Shown here: positions 56,672 to 64,000 of the stretch, one piece after another | Numbering within the stretch: the stretch's first letter is position 1 | How the letters are laid out: every line of letters starts with the position of its first letter | The notes under the pieces: generated by a model | Databases searched by the model: none | Told to the model about the DNA's origin: nothing | Seen by the model: the letters and a program-made list of their open reading frames with translations, nothing else | Assembly (NCBI GenBank): GCA_965221075.1 | Contig: OZ244865.1 | Location: 1,550,001-1,614,000 of the forward strand | DNA: 64,000 nucleotides | Source of the DNA: UBA2970 sp965221075 | GTDB lineage: Bacteria; Verrucomicrobiota; Verrucomicrobiia; Limisphaerales; AAA164-E04 | Reading direction: 5' to 3' | Translations under genes and position numbers: made by a program

Positions 56672-59560
56672 ATGACCCGCTATGGATCGTTCGCCGGCCG
56701 CGCCGCCGTCCTGCTCCTGCTGGCGGCAGCGGTCTCCCAGGCCCGGGCCGGGCAGGTCGACTTCCGCAGCCGGATCGCTCCCGTCCTGACCGAGAACTGC
56801 CTGGGCTGCCACAACCGGGTCCAGCTGGAGGGCGACCTGTCGCTGGCCTCCCTGGCCGACCTCTCCCTGCCCGGCGCCCCGGAGGGGATTCTGCGTCCCG
56901 GCGAGCCGGACCGCAGCCTGCTGGTCCGGGTGATCCAGCCTTCGCCCTCCGGCGGGCCTCCGGCCATGCCGGCCAAGGGAGATCCGCTCTCGCCGCAGGA
57001 GGTGGCCCTGATCCGGCAGTGGGTGGCCGAAGGAGCGCAATGGCCCGAAGGCCTGGAGCTGGAGCCGCCCCTCGAGGGGGATCCGGGCTGGTGGTCCCTC
57101 CAGCCGCTCGGGGAGGCTCAGCCGCCCCCCGTGCCCGCTCCCTGGGCCGGGTGGGCGCGCAACGGCATCGACGCCTTCGTCTTCCGCGCCCTGGAGGAGA
57201 AGGGGCTGCGTCCCACGCCCGAGGCCGACCGGCCGACAATGATCCGCCGCCTGACCTTCGGCCTGCACGGCCTGCCGCCCACCCCCGAGGAGATCGGGGC
57301 CTTCGTGGACGATTCCCGGCCCGGCGCCTACCAGCGCCTGGTGGACCGCCTGCTGGCCTCCCCCCGCTACGGCGAGCGCTGGGGGCGGCACTGGCTGGAC
57401 GTGATCCGCTTCGGGGAGAGCAGCGGCTACGAGCGCAACATCATACGGAACAACGCGTGGCCCTTCCGGGACTACGTGATCGACTCCTTCAACCGGGACA
57501 AGCCCTACGACCGGCTGGTCCGGGAGCACCTGGCCGGGGACCAGCTCGCCGGGGGCGATCCCGGAGTGGAGGTGGGCACCGGGTTCCTGGTGGGCGGCGC
57601 CTACGACGATGTGGGCAACCAGGATCCCATCGCCGCCAAGCTGATCCGGGCCAACACCATCGACGACATGATCAACGCCACCGCCTCCTCCTTCCTGGGG
57701 CTGACGGTGAGCTGCGCCCGGTGCCACGATCACAAGTTCGATCCCATCCCCCAGACCGACTACTACCGGATGCAGTCCGCCTTCGCCGGAGTTCAGCAGG
57801 GTTCCCGCCCGCTGGCCACCGCCGCGGAGAGGGAGCGGCACCAGGCCAGGCTCGGGCCCCTGGAGGAGGCCATTTCCGAGTCGGAGGAGCGGCACCAGGC
57901 AGTCCGCGAGCAGGTTCTGGAGCGGATCCGCCCCCGCCTGGAGGAGGTGCGCCGCACCTTCGTCCGTCCCAAGGTGGATCCCTACCTCACCGAGGAGACC
58001 TTCCCTCCGGTGGAGGCCCGCTTCGTCCGGATCCGGATCGACCGGACCACGCGGGGGCCCTACCACGGAGCGGTGATCGACGAGTTCGAGGTCTGGACCC
58101 CGGGAGAGGATCCGGTCAACGTGGCCCTCGCCGCGCACGGGAGCGAGGCCACCGCCAGCTCCATGCGCACCTCCGAGGACAATCCCCTGGCCTACTCCGC
58201 CTCCAAGGCCATCGACGGGGCCTTCGGCGAGTACTGGATCTCGCAGCGCAACGGAGGCGTCCTGACCGTGAGGCTGGCCGGGCCGCGGCGGGTGGCCCGG
58301 GTGGCCTGGTCCAACGACCGGCCCAGGGAGTACCAGAGGCATCTGGTCCGCCCCTTCTCCTCGGAGTACGCGATCGAGGTCTCCCTGGACGGGGAGGCAT
58401 GGACCCGGGTGGCCGGCTCCGAAGGGAGGGAGCCCTACGATCAGGCCCATCTGGAGGATATCCTCTTCGAGCGCGAGGCCACCCTGGAGGAGCGGAGGAT
58501 GCTGGGGGAGATGGGAAGGGAGAGGAACCGGATGCGGCAGGAGCTGAGAGCCGTCGCCCCGCTGCCCGACGCCTGGATCGGCAGCTTCCGGCAGCCCGGC
58601 GGGACCACCCGCCTGGCCAGGGGAGGGGACCCGGCCCGGGAGGGGCCGGAGGTGGCTCCGGCCTCGCTGCGGGCGCTGGCGCCGCTGGGCCCCGGCTACG
58701 CCCTCGAGGCCGGCGCTCCCGAGGCGGAGCGCCGGCTGGAGCTGGCCCGCTGGATCGCCCGCCCTGGAAACGCCCTCTTCGCCCGGGTGATGGCCAACCG
58801 CCTGTGGCACTACCACTTCGGAACCGGAATCGTCGCCACCCCCAGCGACTTCGGCGCGGGAGGCGCCCTGCCCAGCCATCCCCGGCTGCTCGACTGGCTG
58901 GCCGGGCAGCTGGTGCGACACGGCTTCCGCCTCAAGCCGATCCACCGGATCATCCTCGGCTCCCACGCCTGGCGGCAGGACTCCCGTCCCGACGCCGCGA
59001 TGCAGGCCCTGGACCAGTCGGCCCGCTTCCTCTGGCGCTATCCGCCCCGGCGGCTGGAGGCCGAGGCGATCCGGGACGCCATCCTGCTCGTCTCGGGCTC
59101 CCTCGACACCCGCATGGGGGGGCCCGGCTTCCGCCTCTACCGCTACACCGTGGACAACGTGGCCACCTACATCCCCCTCGACGAGCACGGACCCGAGACC
59201 TTCCGCCGCGGGGTCTACCACCAGCATGTGCGGGCGGTAGAGGTGGATTTCCTCAGCGACTTCGACTGCCCCGACCCGGCCCTGCCGGCCCCCCGCCGCA
59301 ACGCGACCACCTCTCCCCAGCAGGCGATGTCGCTCCAGAACCACAGCTTCGTCCAGGACCAGTCCCGCCGCTGGGCGGAGCGGCTCCTCGCCCATGGCGG
59401 CAGGTCCGAGGATCAGGTCCGCCTGGCCTTCCTCTCGGCCTTCGGGCGGGAGCCCTCCGGACCGGAGCTGGAGGAGAGCCTCGCCCTGGTCCGGGACCAC
59501 GGCCTGGCCCTGCTCTGCCGGGCCCTGCTCAATGCCAACGAGTTCATCCATGTACGGTAG
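56672..59560 (+). CDS. PSD1-type haem protein with DUF1549/DUF1553 and F5/8C-like domain
   Basis: A 962-residue exported protein. The signal peptide is about residues 1-27 (AAVLLLLAAAVSQARA). A planctomycete-type cytochrome c domain carries the single haem site CLGCH (about residue 43). DUF1549 (about 155-360) includes SPRYGERWGRHWLDVIRFGESSGYERN and SCARCHDHKFDPIPQTDYY, the latter giving a second CxxCH (CARCH). A discoidin-like domain (about 445-590) reads KAIDGAFGEYWISQ. DUF1553 (about 690-960) includes RVMANRLWHYHFGTGIV, TPSDFG and TSPQQAMSLQN. Such proteins with DUF1501 partners form surface or periplasmic oxidation systems for complex glycans in PVC bacteria. A GTG at 56654 is an alternative start. 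Confidence 0.9.
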   Translation: MTRYGSFAGRAAVLLLLAAAVSQARAGQVDFRSRIAPVLTENCLGCHNRVQLEGDLSLASLADLSLPGAPEGILRPGEPDRSLLVRVIQPSPSGGPPAMPAKGDPLSPQEVALIRQWVAEGAQWPEGLELEPPLEGDPGWWSLQPLGEAQPPPVPAPWAGWARNGIDAFVFRALEEKGLRPTPEADRPTMIRRLTFGLHGLPPTPEEIGAFVDDSRPGAYQRLVDRLLASPRYGERWGRHWLDVIRFGESSGYERNIIRNNAWPFRDYVIDSFNRDKPYDRLVREHLAGDQLAGGDPGVEVGTGFLVGGAYDDVGNQDPIAAKLIRANTIDDMINATASSFLGLTVSCARCHDHKFDPIPQTDYYRMQSAFAGVQQGSRPLATAAERERHQARLGPLEEAISESEERHQAVREQVLERIRPRLEEVRRTFVRPKVDPYLTEETFPPVEARFVRIRIDRTTRGPYHGAVIDEFEVWTPGEDPVNVALAAHGSEATASSMRTSEDNPLAYSASKAIDGAFGEYWISQRNGGVLTVRLAGPRRVARVAWSNDRPREYQRHLVRPFSSEYAIEVSLDGEAWTRVAGSEGREPYDQAHLEDILFEREATLEERRMLGEMGRERNRMRQELRAVAPLPDAWIGSFRQPGGTTRLARGGDPAREGPEVAPASLRALAPLGPGYALEAGAPEAERRLELARWIARPGNALFARVMANRLWHYHFGTGIVATPSDFGAGGALPSHPRLLDWLAGQLVRHGFRLKPIHRIILGSHAWRQDSRPDAAMQALDQSARFLWRYPPRRLEAEAIRDAILLVSGSLDTRMGGPGFRLYRYTVDNVATYIPLDEHGPETFRRGVYHQHVRAVEVDFLSDFDCPDPALPAPRRNATTSPQQAMSLQNHSFVQDQSRRWAERLLAHGGRSEDQVRLAFLSAFGREPSGPELEESLALVRDHGLALLCRALLNANEFIHVR

Positions 59561-60956
59561 CCGATCGCGCCGGGACTTCCTGGGCGACGCGGGACGGGGG
59601 CTGGCAGGCGTGGCCCTGGCCGCCCTCCTGGGGCCGCAGGCGGGCGCCGCCACGGGGGGGCTCCACCATCCGGCCCGGGCCAGGCGGGTGCTGCAGATCT
59701 TCTGCCCCGGGGGCGTCTCCCACCTCGACACCTGGGACTGGAAGCCGGAGCTGGAGCGGCGCCACGGCGAGCCCCTGCCCGGGGAGGGCGGCTTCGTCTC
59801 CTTCCAGGGACGGAACGGCTCCCTGATGAAGAGCCCCTGGCCCTTCCGGCGCTGCGGGCGCAGCGGCAAGCCCCTGAGCTCCCTGCTGCCGCGCCTCTCG
59901 GCCCATGCCGACGGGATGGCCTTCGTCCACTCGATGGTCTCCCGAACCAACACCCACGGGCCGGGCTGCGTGTTCATGAACACCGGCTTCGCCGCCGACG
60001 GCTTCCCGTCCAACGGGGCCTGGATCAGCTACGCCCTGGGCTCCTCCAACGAGAACCTGCCCGCCTACGTGGTGATCCCCGACATCCGGGGCGAGCCCCC
60101 CTCGGGCAAGGCCAACTGGTCCTCGGGTTTCCTGCCCGCCCAGCACCAGGGGGTGATGCTCAACGCGGCCCGCCCCATCCGCAACCTGGAGCGCCCCGCG
60201 GGGATCTCCCGCCGGGCCGAGGGCGACTACCGGGAGTACCTGGGCAGGCTCAACCGGAGGCACGCCGGCACCCTGCCCGGCTACTCCGAGCTGCAGGCCC
60301 GCATCGCGGCCTACGAGCTGGCGGGGCGGATGCAGATCTCGGCGCCCGAGGCCACCGACTTCGCCTCGGAGAGCCCGGCGGTCCAGCGGCTCTACGGCGC
60401 CGGGGATCCCAACCCCCTCAAGGCGGCCTACGCCCGCAACTGCCTGCTGGCCCGCCGCCTGCTGGAGCGGGGGGTGCGCTTCGTCACCCTCTACTGCGCC
60501 TCGAGGGCCTCGGGGGTGGACGGGCTGCTCAACTGGGACGCCCACAAGAAGCTGCGCAGCGACTACGAGCGCCACGCCCCGGTGCTCGACCAGCCCACCG
60601 CGGCCCTGATCTCCGACCTGAAGGCCACCGGCCTCCTGGAGGACACCCTGGTGATCTGGACCTCGGAGTTCGGCCGCATGCCCACCCGCCAGGAGGGGAC
60701 CTCGGGGCGGGACCACAATCCCGACGCCTTCACCCTGTGGATGCTGGGGGCCGGGGTCAGGGGCGGCAGCTCGCACGGGGCCACCGACGAGTTCGGCCGC
60801 CGGGCGGTGGACCAGCCGGCCACGGTGCACGACTTCTACGCCACGGTCCTGCACATCCTGGGCATCGACCACACCCGCCTGACCTACTACCACAACGGGA
60901 TCCAGCGCCGCCTCACCGATGTCCACGGACACCCCATCGCCGGGATCCTGGCCTGA
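59550..60956 (+). CDS. Tat-exported DUF1501 protein
   Basis: A 468-residue protein with twin-arginine leader SRSRRDFLGDAGRGLAGVALAALLG. It belongs to DUF1501, a sulfatase/alkaline-phosphatase-fold family: FCPGGVSHLDTWD near residue 52, VHSMVSRTNTHGPGC, VIWTSEFGRMPTRQ and GRDHNPDAFTLWMLGAGV are characteristic. It is the invariable partner of DUF1549/DUF1553 proteins, and its ATG lies 11 bases inside the upstream gene. Catalysis has not been defined for the family; a hydrolase or carrier role on sulfated or other glycans is possible. Confidence 0.92.
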   Translation: MYGSRSRRDFLGDAGRGLAGVALAALLGPQAGAATGGLHHPARARRVLQIFCPGGVSHLDTWDWKPELERRHGEPLPGEGGFVSFQGRNGSLMKSPWPFRRCGRSGKPLSSLLPRLSAHADGMAFVHSMVSRTNTHGPGCVFMNTGFAADGFPSNGAWISYALGSSNENLPAYVVIPDIRGEPPSGKANWSSGFLPAQHQGVMLNAARPIRNLERPAGISRRAEGDYREYLGRLNRRHAGTLPGYSELQARIAAYELAGRMQISAPEATDFASESPAVQRLYGAGDPNPLKAAYARNCLLARRLLERGVRFVTLYCASRASGVDGLLNWDAHKKLRSDYERHAPVLDQPTAALISDLKATGLLEDTLVIWTSEFGRMPTRQEGTSGRDHNPDAFTLWMLGAGVRGGSSHGATDEFGRRAVDQPATVHDFYATVLHILGIDHTRLTYYHNGIQRRLTDVHGHPIAGILA

Positions 60957-60983
60957 GCCGGCCGCGGAGGTAGGGAGCCAAAC

Positions 60984-62117
60984 GTGAGCGGCGCCATGGA
61001 AGAGGGGAGGACGGTCCCGACCTTGGCCTACCATCCCGGGCCCAACCGCATCGACCTGATCGACCAGCGGCTCCTGCCCCACCGGCTGGAGATCCTCCCG
61101 CTGCGCACCCATGCCGAGACGGCGCGGGCGATCTCGGAGATGGCGGTCCGCGGCGCCATCGCCCTGGGGGCCACCGCCGCCTTCGGCTACGCCCAGGGAC
61201 TGAGGGAGTACCAGGGCCAGTCCATGATCGGCTTCGAGCGGCACCAGCAGGCGGTCTTCAGGGCGCTGGCCGAGGCCCGACCCACCGCGGTCGATCCGCT
61301 CAACCTGCTGCGGGCCCTGCGGCGGCGCTGCTCCCCGCTGCTATCGGTCGCCGAGCGCCAGCAAGCGGCCCTGGAGGGGGCCCAGGACTACGCACGGGAG
61401 GTCTCCGGTCAGTGCCGGGCCATCGGGGAGATCGCCGCCCACCTGGTGGGGGAGGGCTCCCGGGTGATGACCCACTGCAACGCCGGGCGCCTGGCCTGCG
61501 TGGACCACGGCACCGCCACCGCCCCGCTCTACCAGGCATGGTCCGAGGGCCGCTCCTTCCATGTCTACTGCTCGGAGACCCGCCCCCGCTCCCAGGGGGC
61601 CTCGCTGACCGCCTGGGAGATGGCCCAGGCGGGGATACCGCACCAGGTGGTGGCCGACAGCGCCTGCGGCCACCTGATGCAGAGGGGGCTGGTGGACCTG
61701 GTCATCGTCGGCAGCGACCGCACCCTGGCCCGGACCGGCGAGGTGGCCAACAAGATCGGCACCTACGCCAAGGCGGTGCTGGCCCGGCGCCACGGGATCC
61801 CCTTCTACGTCGCCATCCCGCTCTCCACCCTGGACTGGGAGCTGGAATCGGGGGAGCAGATACCGATCGAGGACCGGGGCGAGGAGGAGGTGTGCGGAGC
61901 CTTCGGAGAGACCGGGGAAGGGGAGCTGGCCTACGTCCGGGTGGCCAACCGCACCAGCGGCGCGCTCAATCCCGGTTTCGACGTGACCCCTCCGGAGCTG
62001 ATCACCGGCATCGTCACCCCGGCCGGGATCCTGGAGCCCGGCGAGCTGATGTCCCGCCGGGAGGAGCTGCGGCAGGACCGGCTCATTCCAGGCCGCAGGC
62101 CCTCCGGGCCCGCCTGA
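60984..62117 (+). CDS. mtnA: S-methyl-5-thioribose-1-phosphate isomerase
   Basis: A 377-residue enzyme of the methionine salvage pathway that converts methylthioribose-1-P to methylthioribulose-1-P. The catalytic Cys is in MTHCNAGRLA (about residue 166) and the catalytic Asp in VGSDRTLARTG (about 247), followed by the invariant EVANKIGTYAKAV. MAVRGAIALGATAAFG is the N-terminal phosphate loop. The start is GTG with GGGAG 7 bases upstream. No other mtn gene is nearby, and no SAM riboswitch fits in the 27-base leader. Its 3' end overlaps trpS by 35 bases. Confidence 0.93.
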   Translation: MSGAMEEGRTVPTLAYHPGPNRIDLIDQRLLPHRLEILPLRTHAETARAISEMAVRGAIALGATAAFGYAQGLREYQGQSMIGFERHQQAVFRALAEARPTAVDPLNLLRALRRRCSPLLSVAERQQAALEGAQDYAREVSGQCRAIGEIAAHLVGEGSRVMTHCNAGRLACVDHGTATAPLYQAWSEGRSFHVYCSETRPRSQGASLTAWEMAQAGIPHQVVADSACGHLMQRGLVDLVIVGSDRTLARTGEVANKIGTYAKAVLARRHGIPFYVAIPLSTLDWELESGEQIPIEDRGEEEVCGAFGETGEGELAYVRVANRTSGALNPGFDVTPPELITGIVTPAGILEPGELMSRREELRQDRLIPGRRPSGPA

Positions 62118-63048
62118 GCACGTCCCGGGCCACCCCGGCGGCCCGCTCCGCCCCGTCCCGGAGCACCTCCTCAACCCGCTCCGGATCGGACTCCAGCTCC
62201 CGGCGCCGCTCCCTCATGGGGCGGAAGTGCTCCCAGCAGCGCTCGAAGAGGTCCTTCTTGAGGCTGCCGTAGCCGTAGCCGCCGGCCCGCAGCCTCTCCT
62301 CGGCCCGGTCGGCGTCGGCGGGATCGGCCACCAGGCGCATCAGGCGCAGGGCGATGTTGCGGCCGGCGTCGGGCTTGGGCTCGTCGACCCCCCGGCTGTC
62401 CATCACCAGGCCCATGATCCGCTTCCTGATCGCCTTCTCCTCGCCGAAGATCTCGATGGTGTTGCCGTAGCTCTTGCTCATCTTCTGGCCGTCGGTTCCG
62501 GGCACCGCCGCGCTCTCCTCCCGGATCAGGGACCGGGGGAGGACGAAGCACTCGCCGTAGGCCTGGTTGAACTTGGCGGCGATGTCGCGGGTGACCTCCA
62601 CGTGCTGCTTCTGGTCGCGGCCCACCGGCACCGCGTCGGCGTCGTAGATCAGGATGTCGGCGGCCATCAGCACCGGGTAGGCGAAGAGCCCGTGGTTGGG
62701 GGAGAGGCCCTTCGCCACCTTGTCCTTGTAGCTGTGGCAGCGCTCGAGCAGCCCCATGGGGGTGACCGTGCTGAGCAGCCAGGAGAGCTCCACGTGCTCG
62801 GGCACGTCCGACTGGCGGAAGAGCACGCTGCGCCGGGGATCGAGCCCGCAGGCCAGGAAGTCCAGGGCCGCGCTCCGGGTGCAGGCCCGGCGCTCCCCGG
62901 GGTCGAACACCGAGGTCATCGAGTGGTAGTCGGCGATGAAGTAGTAGGCCCGGCCCTTCTCCTGGAGCTCGACGGCCGGGCGCATCATCCCGAAGTAGTT
63001 GCCCAGATGGAGGGCGCCCGAGGGCTGGATGCCCGATAGGATCCGCAT
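62083..63048 (-). CDS. trpS: tryptophanyl-tRNA synthetase
   Basis: A 321-residue class I aminoacyl-tRNA synthetase charging tRNA-Trp. The HIGH motif appears as PSGALHLGN (residues 9-17), the KMSKS loop as GQKMSKSYGNTI (about 198) and the tryptophan-binding region as LMAADILIYDADAVPVGRDQKQHVE (about 138). Length is normal for the bacterial compact form. The C-terminus is Arg/Glu-rich and overlaps mtnA. Confidence 0.96.
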   Translation of the reverse strand: MRILSGIQPSGALHLGNYFGMMRPAVELQEKGRAYYFIADYHSMTSVFDPGERRACTRSAALDFLACGLDPRRSVLFRQSDVPEHVELSWLLSTVTPMGLLERCHSYKDKVAKGLSPNHGLFAYPVLMAADILIYDADAVPVGRDQKQHVEVTRDIAAKFNQAYGECFVLPRSLIREESAAVPGTDGQKMSKSYGNTIEIFGEEKAIRKRIMGLVMDSRGVDEPKPDAGRNIALRLMRLVADPADADRAEERLRAGGYGYGSLKKDLFERCWEHFRPMRERRRELESDPERVEEVLRDGAERAAGVARDVLRRARRACGLE

Positions 63049-63056
63049 CGCGGGGC

Positions 63057-63086
63057 AGGCTAGCAGGAGCGGCTCGGGCCTTTCAA
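63057..63086 (-). promoter_or_regulatory. promoter of trpS
   Basis: On the minus strand, TTGAAA, an 18-base spacer and TAGCCT, eight bases before the trpS ATG. The -10 box is identical to that of tRNA-Val. Confidence 0.6.
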
Positions 63087-63100
63087 CGGTCCCGGCCGGT

Positions 63101-63129
63101 TTGACCCCGCGGGGCCTTTGGGACACACT
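63101..63129 (+). promoter_or_regulatory. possible promoter of aroC
   Basis: TTGACC, a 17-base spacer and CACACT, nine bases before the aroC ATG. The -10 box is weak but the spacing and position fit. Confidence 0.35.
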
Positions 63130-63138
63130 CGGCGGGCC

Positions 63139-64000
63139 ATGGGCAACTCGTTCGGCACCCTTTTCCGGATCTCGACCTGGGGCGAGTCGCACGGAGGCGG
63201 GGTGGGGGTGGTCCTAGACGGATGCCCGCCCCGGATGGAGCTCTCCGAGGCGGACATCCAGCCCGAGCTGGACCGCCGCCGCCCGGGGCAGTCCTCCATC
63301 GTCACCCCCAGGAAGGAGCCCGACAAGGTCGAGATCCTCTCGGGGATCTTCGAGGGCCGGACCCTGGGCACTCCCATCGCCATGCTGGTGCGCAACCGCG
63401 ACGCCCGTCCCGAGGCCTACGCCGAGATGGCCGCCAAGTTCCGCCCCTCCCACGCCGACTACACCTACCATGCCAAGTTCGGCGTCCGCGACTGGAAGGG
63501 GGGCGGGCGGAGCAGCGCCCGGGAGACGGTCGGACGGGTGGCGGCCGGCGCGGTGGCCCGCAAGCTGCTGAGGGAGAGGTACGGAGTGGAGATTGCCGCC
63601 TGGGTCCAGCGGGTGCAGGACATCGAGGCGCCGCCGGTGCCCGACTCGGTGGGACGCGAGGAGGTGGATGCCAGCATGGTCCGCTGCCCCCACCCGGCCA
63701 CCGCGCAGCGGATGATCGAGCGCATCGAGACGGTGCGCGGGAAGGGGGACAGCGTGGGGGGCCTGGTGGAGGCGGTGGCCCGGGGCCTGCCCCCGGGCTG
63801 GGGCGTCCCGGTCTTCGACCGGCTGGAGGCCGATCTGGCCAAGGCGATGATGAGCCTGCCGGCCAGCAAGGGCTTCTCCATCGGATCCGGCTTCGAGGGG
63901 ATCGCGCTCACCGGACTGCAGCACAACGATCCGATGCGGTCCTCGGAGTCCGGGGTGCGCTTCCTCTCCAACCGCTCGGGCGGGGTCCAGGGGGGCATCT
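63139..64000 (+). CDS. aroC: chorismate synthase (3' end beyond the window)
   Basis: The first 287 residues of the FMN-dependent enzyme that makes chorismate from EPSP, the last step of the shikimate pathway. MGNSFGTLFRISTWGESHGGGVG is the family's N-terminal signature with the catalytic His. RRPGQSSIVTPRKEPDKVEILSGIFEGRTLGTPIAMLVRN, the DYTYHAKFG block, GGGRSSARETVGRVAAGAVA and SGVRFLSNRSGGVQGGI are all conserved. The frame is open to the end of the window, so the stop and last part lie outside. Confidence 0.95.
   Translation, partial: MGNSFGTLFRISTWGESHGGGVGVVLDGCPPRMELSEADIQPELDRRRPGQSSIVTPRKEPDKVEILSGIFEGRTLGTPIAMLVRNRDARPEAYAEMAAKFRPSHADYTYHAKFGVRDWKGGGRSSARETVGRVAAGAVARKLLRERYGVEIAAWVQRVQDIEAPPVPDSVGREEVDASMVRCPHPATAQRMIERIETVRGKGDSVGGLVEAVARGLPPGWGVPVFDRLEADLAKAMMSLPASKGFSIGSGFEGIALTGLQHNDPMRSSESGVRFLSNRSGGVQGGI

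Noticed and set aside
55970..60013. Extension of PhoX to 1812 residues
   Set aside because: The sequence before the twin-arginine leader is antisense to the DUF1549/1553 and DUF1501 genes and lacks protein character.
60957..60983. Possible SAM riboswitch before mtnA
   Set aside because: The leader is only 27 bases, too short for any known riboswitch.

Overview
The window is a high-GC bacterial chromosome segment in which most bases are coding. It most resembles the PVC superphylum (Verrucomicrobiota/Planctomycetota). The evidence is the set of families that cluster in that group: a DUF1549/DUF1553 haem protein followed by a Tat-exported DUF1501 protein, a PA14-containing multihaem cytochrome, a TIGR02604-type propeller fused to a cupredoxin, a DUF1080 glycan hydrolase, DUF4159, and paired MoxR/DUF58/BatA-like genes. 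I cannot name a genus. Several well-placed promoters share a -35 TTGnnn, a 17-18 bp spacer and a -10 TAGnnT.

Layout. 1-3160: end of a VanX-type dipeptidase, a GH63-like glucosidase and tRNA-Val(UAC). 3164-7157: a methyltransferase, then an eight-haem TPR cytochrome overlapping pyrF. 7158-15083: a sparse accessory stretch with a Sel1-repeat protein, nagA, a large orphan protein and a small hendecad coiled-coil membrane protein, separated by gene-free tracts of 0.55-0.9 kb. 15642-20503: rpsT, a GH13 sugar phosphorylase and polA. 20503-21985: a small island of IS630-type remnants, a FitAB/VapBC-like module whose toxin appears to have lost its catalytic centre, and one copy of a 158-bp dispersed repeat. 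21985-30455: copA, an SGNH-propeller-cupredoxin fusion, a phosphohexomutase and a DUF1080/CBM9 protein, all on the minus strand. 30563-38929: dus, xylB with a TPR protein, then an operon of a five-haem PA14 cytochrome, a secreted propeller and a metallophosphoesterase. 38930-40266: a second mobile scar with a frameshifted IS3 integrase and the inverted second copy of the 158-bp repeat. 40267-42321: transketolase-like enzyme. 42399-54649: a long co-directional cluster (TPR gluzincin, DUF4159, MoxR, a convergent esterase, MoxR, DUF58, BatA-like, VWA, SCO/CusF-like lipoprotein). 54575-60956: PhoX phosphatase divergent from the DUF1549/1553-DUF1501 pair. 60984-64000: mtnA, trpS and the start of aroC.

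Themes. Many products are predicted to act outside the cytoplasm on complex organic matter: glycan hydrolases, cytochromes, propellers, PhoX and SGNH. Copper recurs in CopA, the SCO/CusF-like lipoprotein and the cupredoxin fusion. Genes are tightly packed, with ATGA, GTGA or TGATG junctions inside operons and four convergent pairs that overlap at their 3' ends. Mobile DNA is present only as decayed fragments. All assignments are from reading the sequence; no database search was run.
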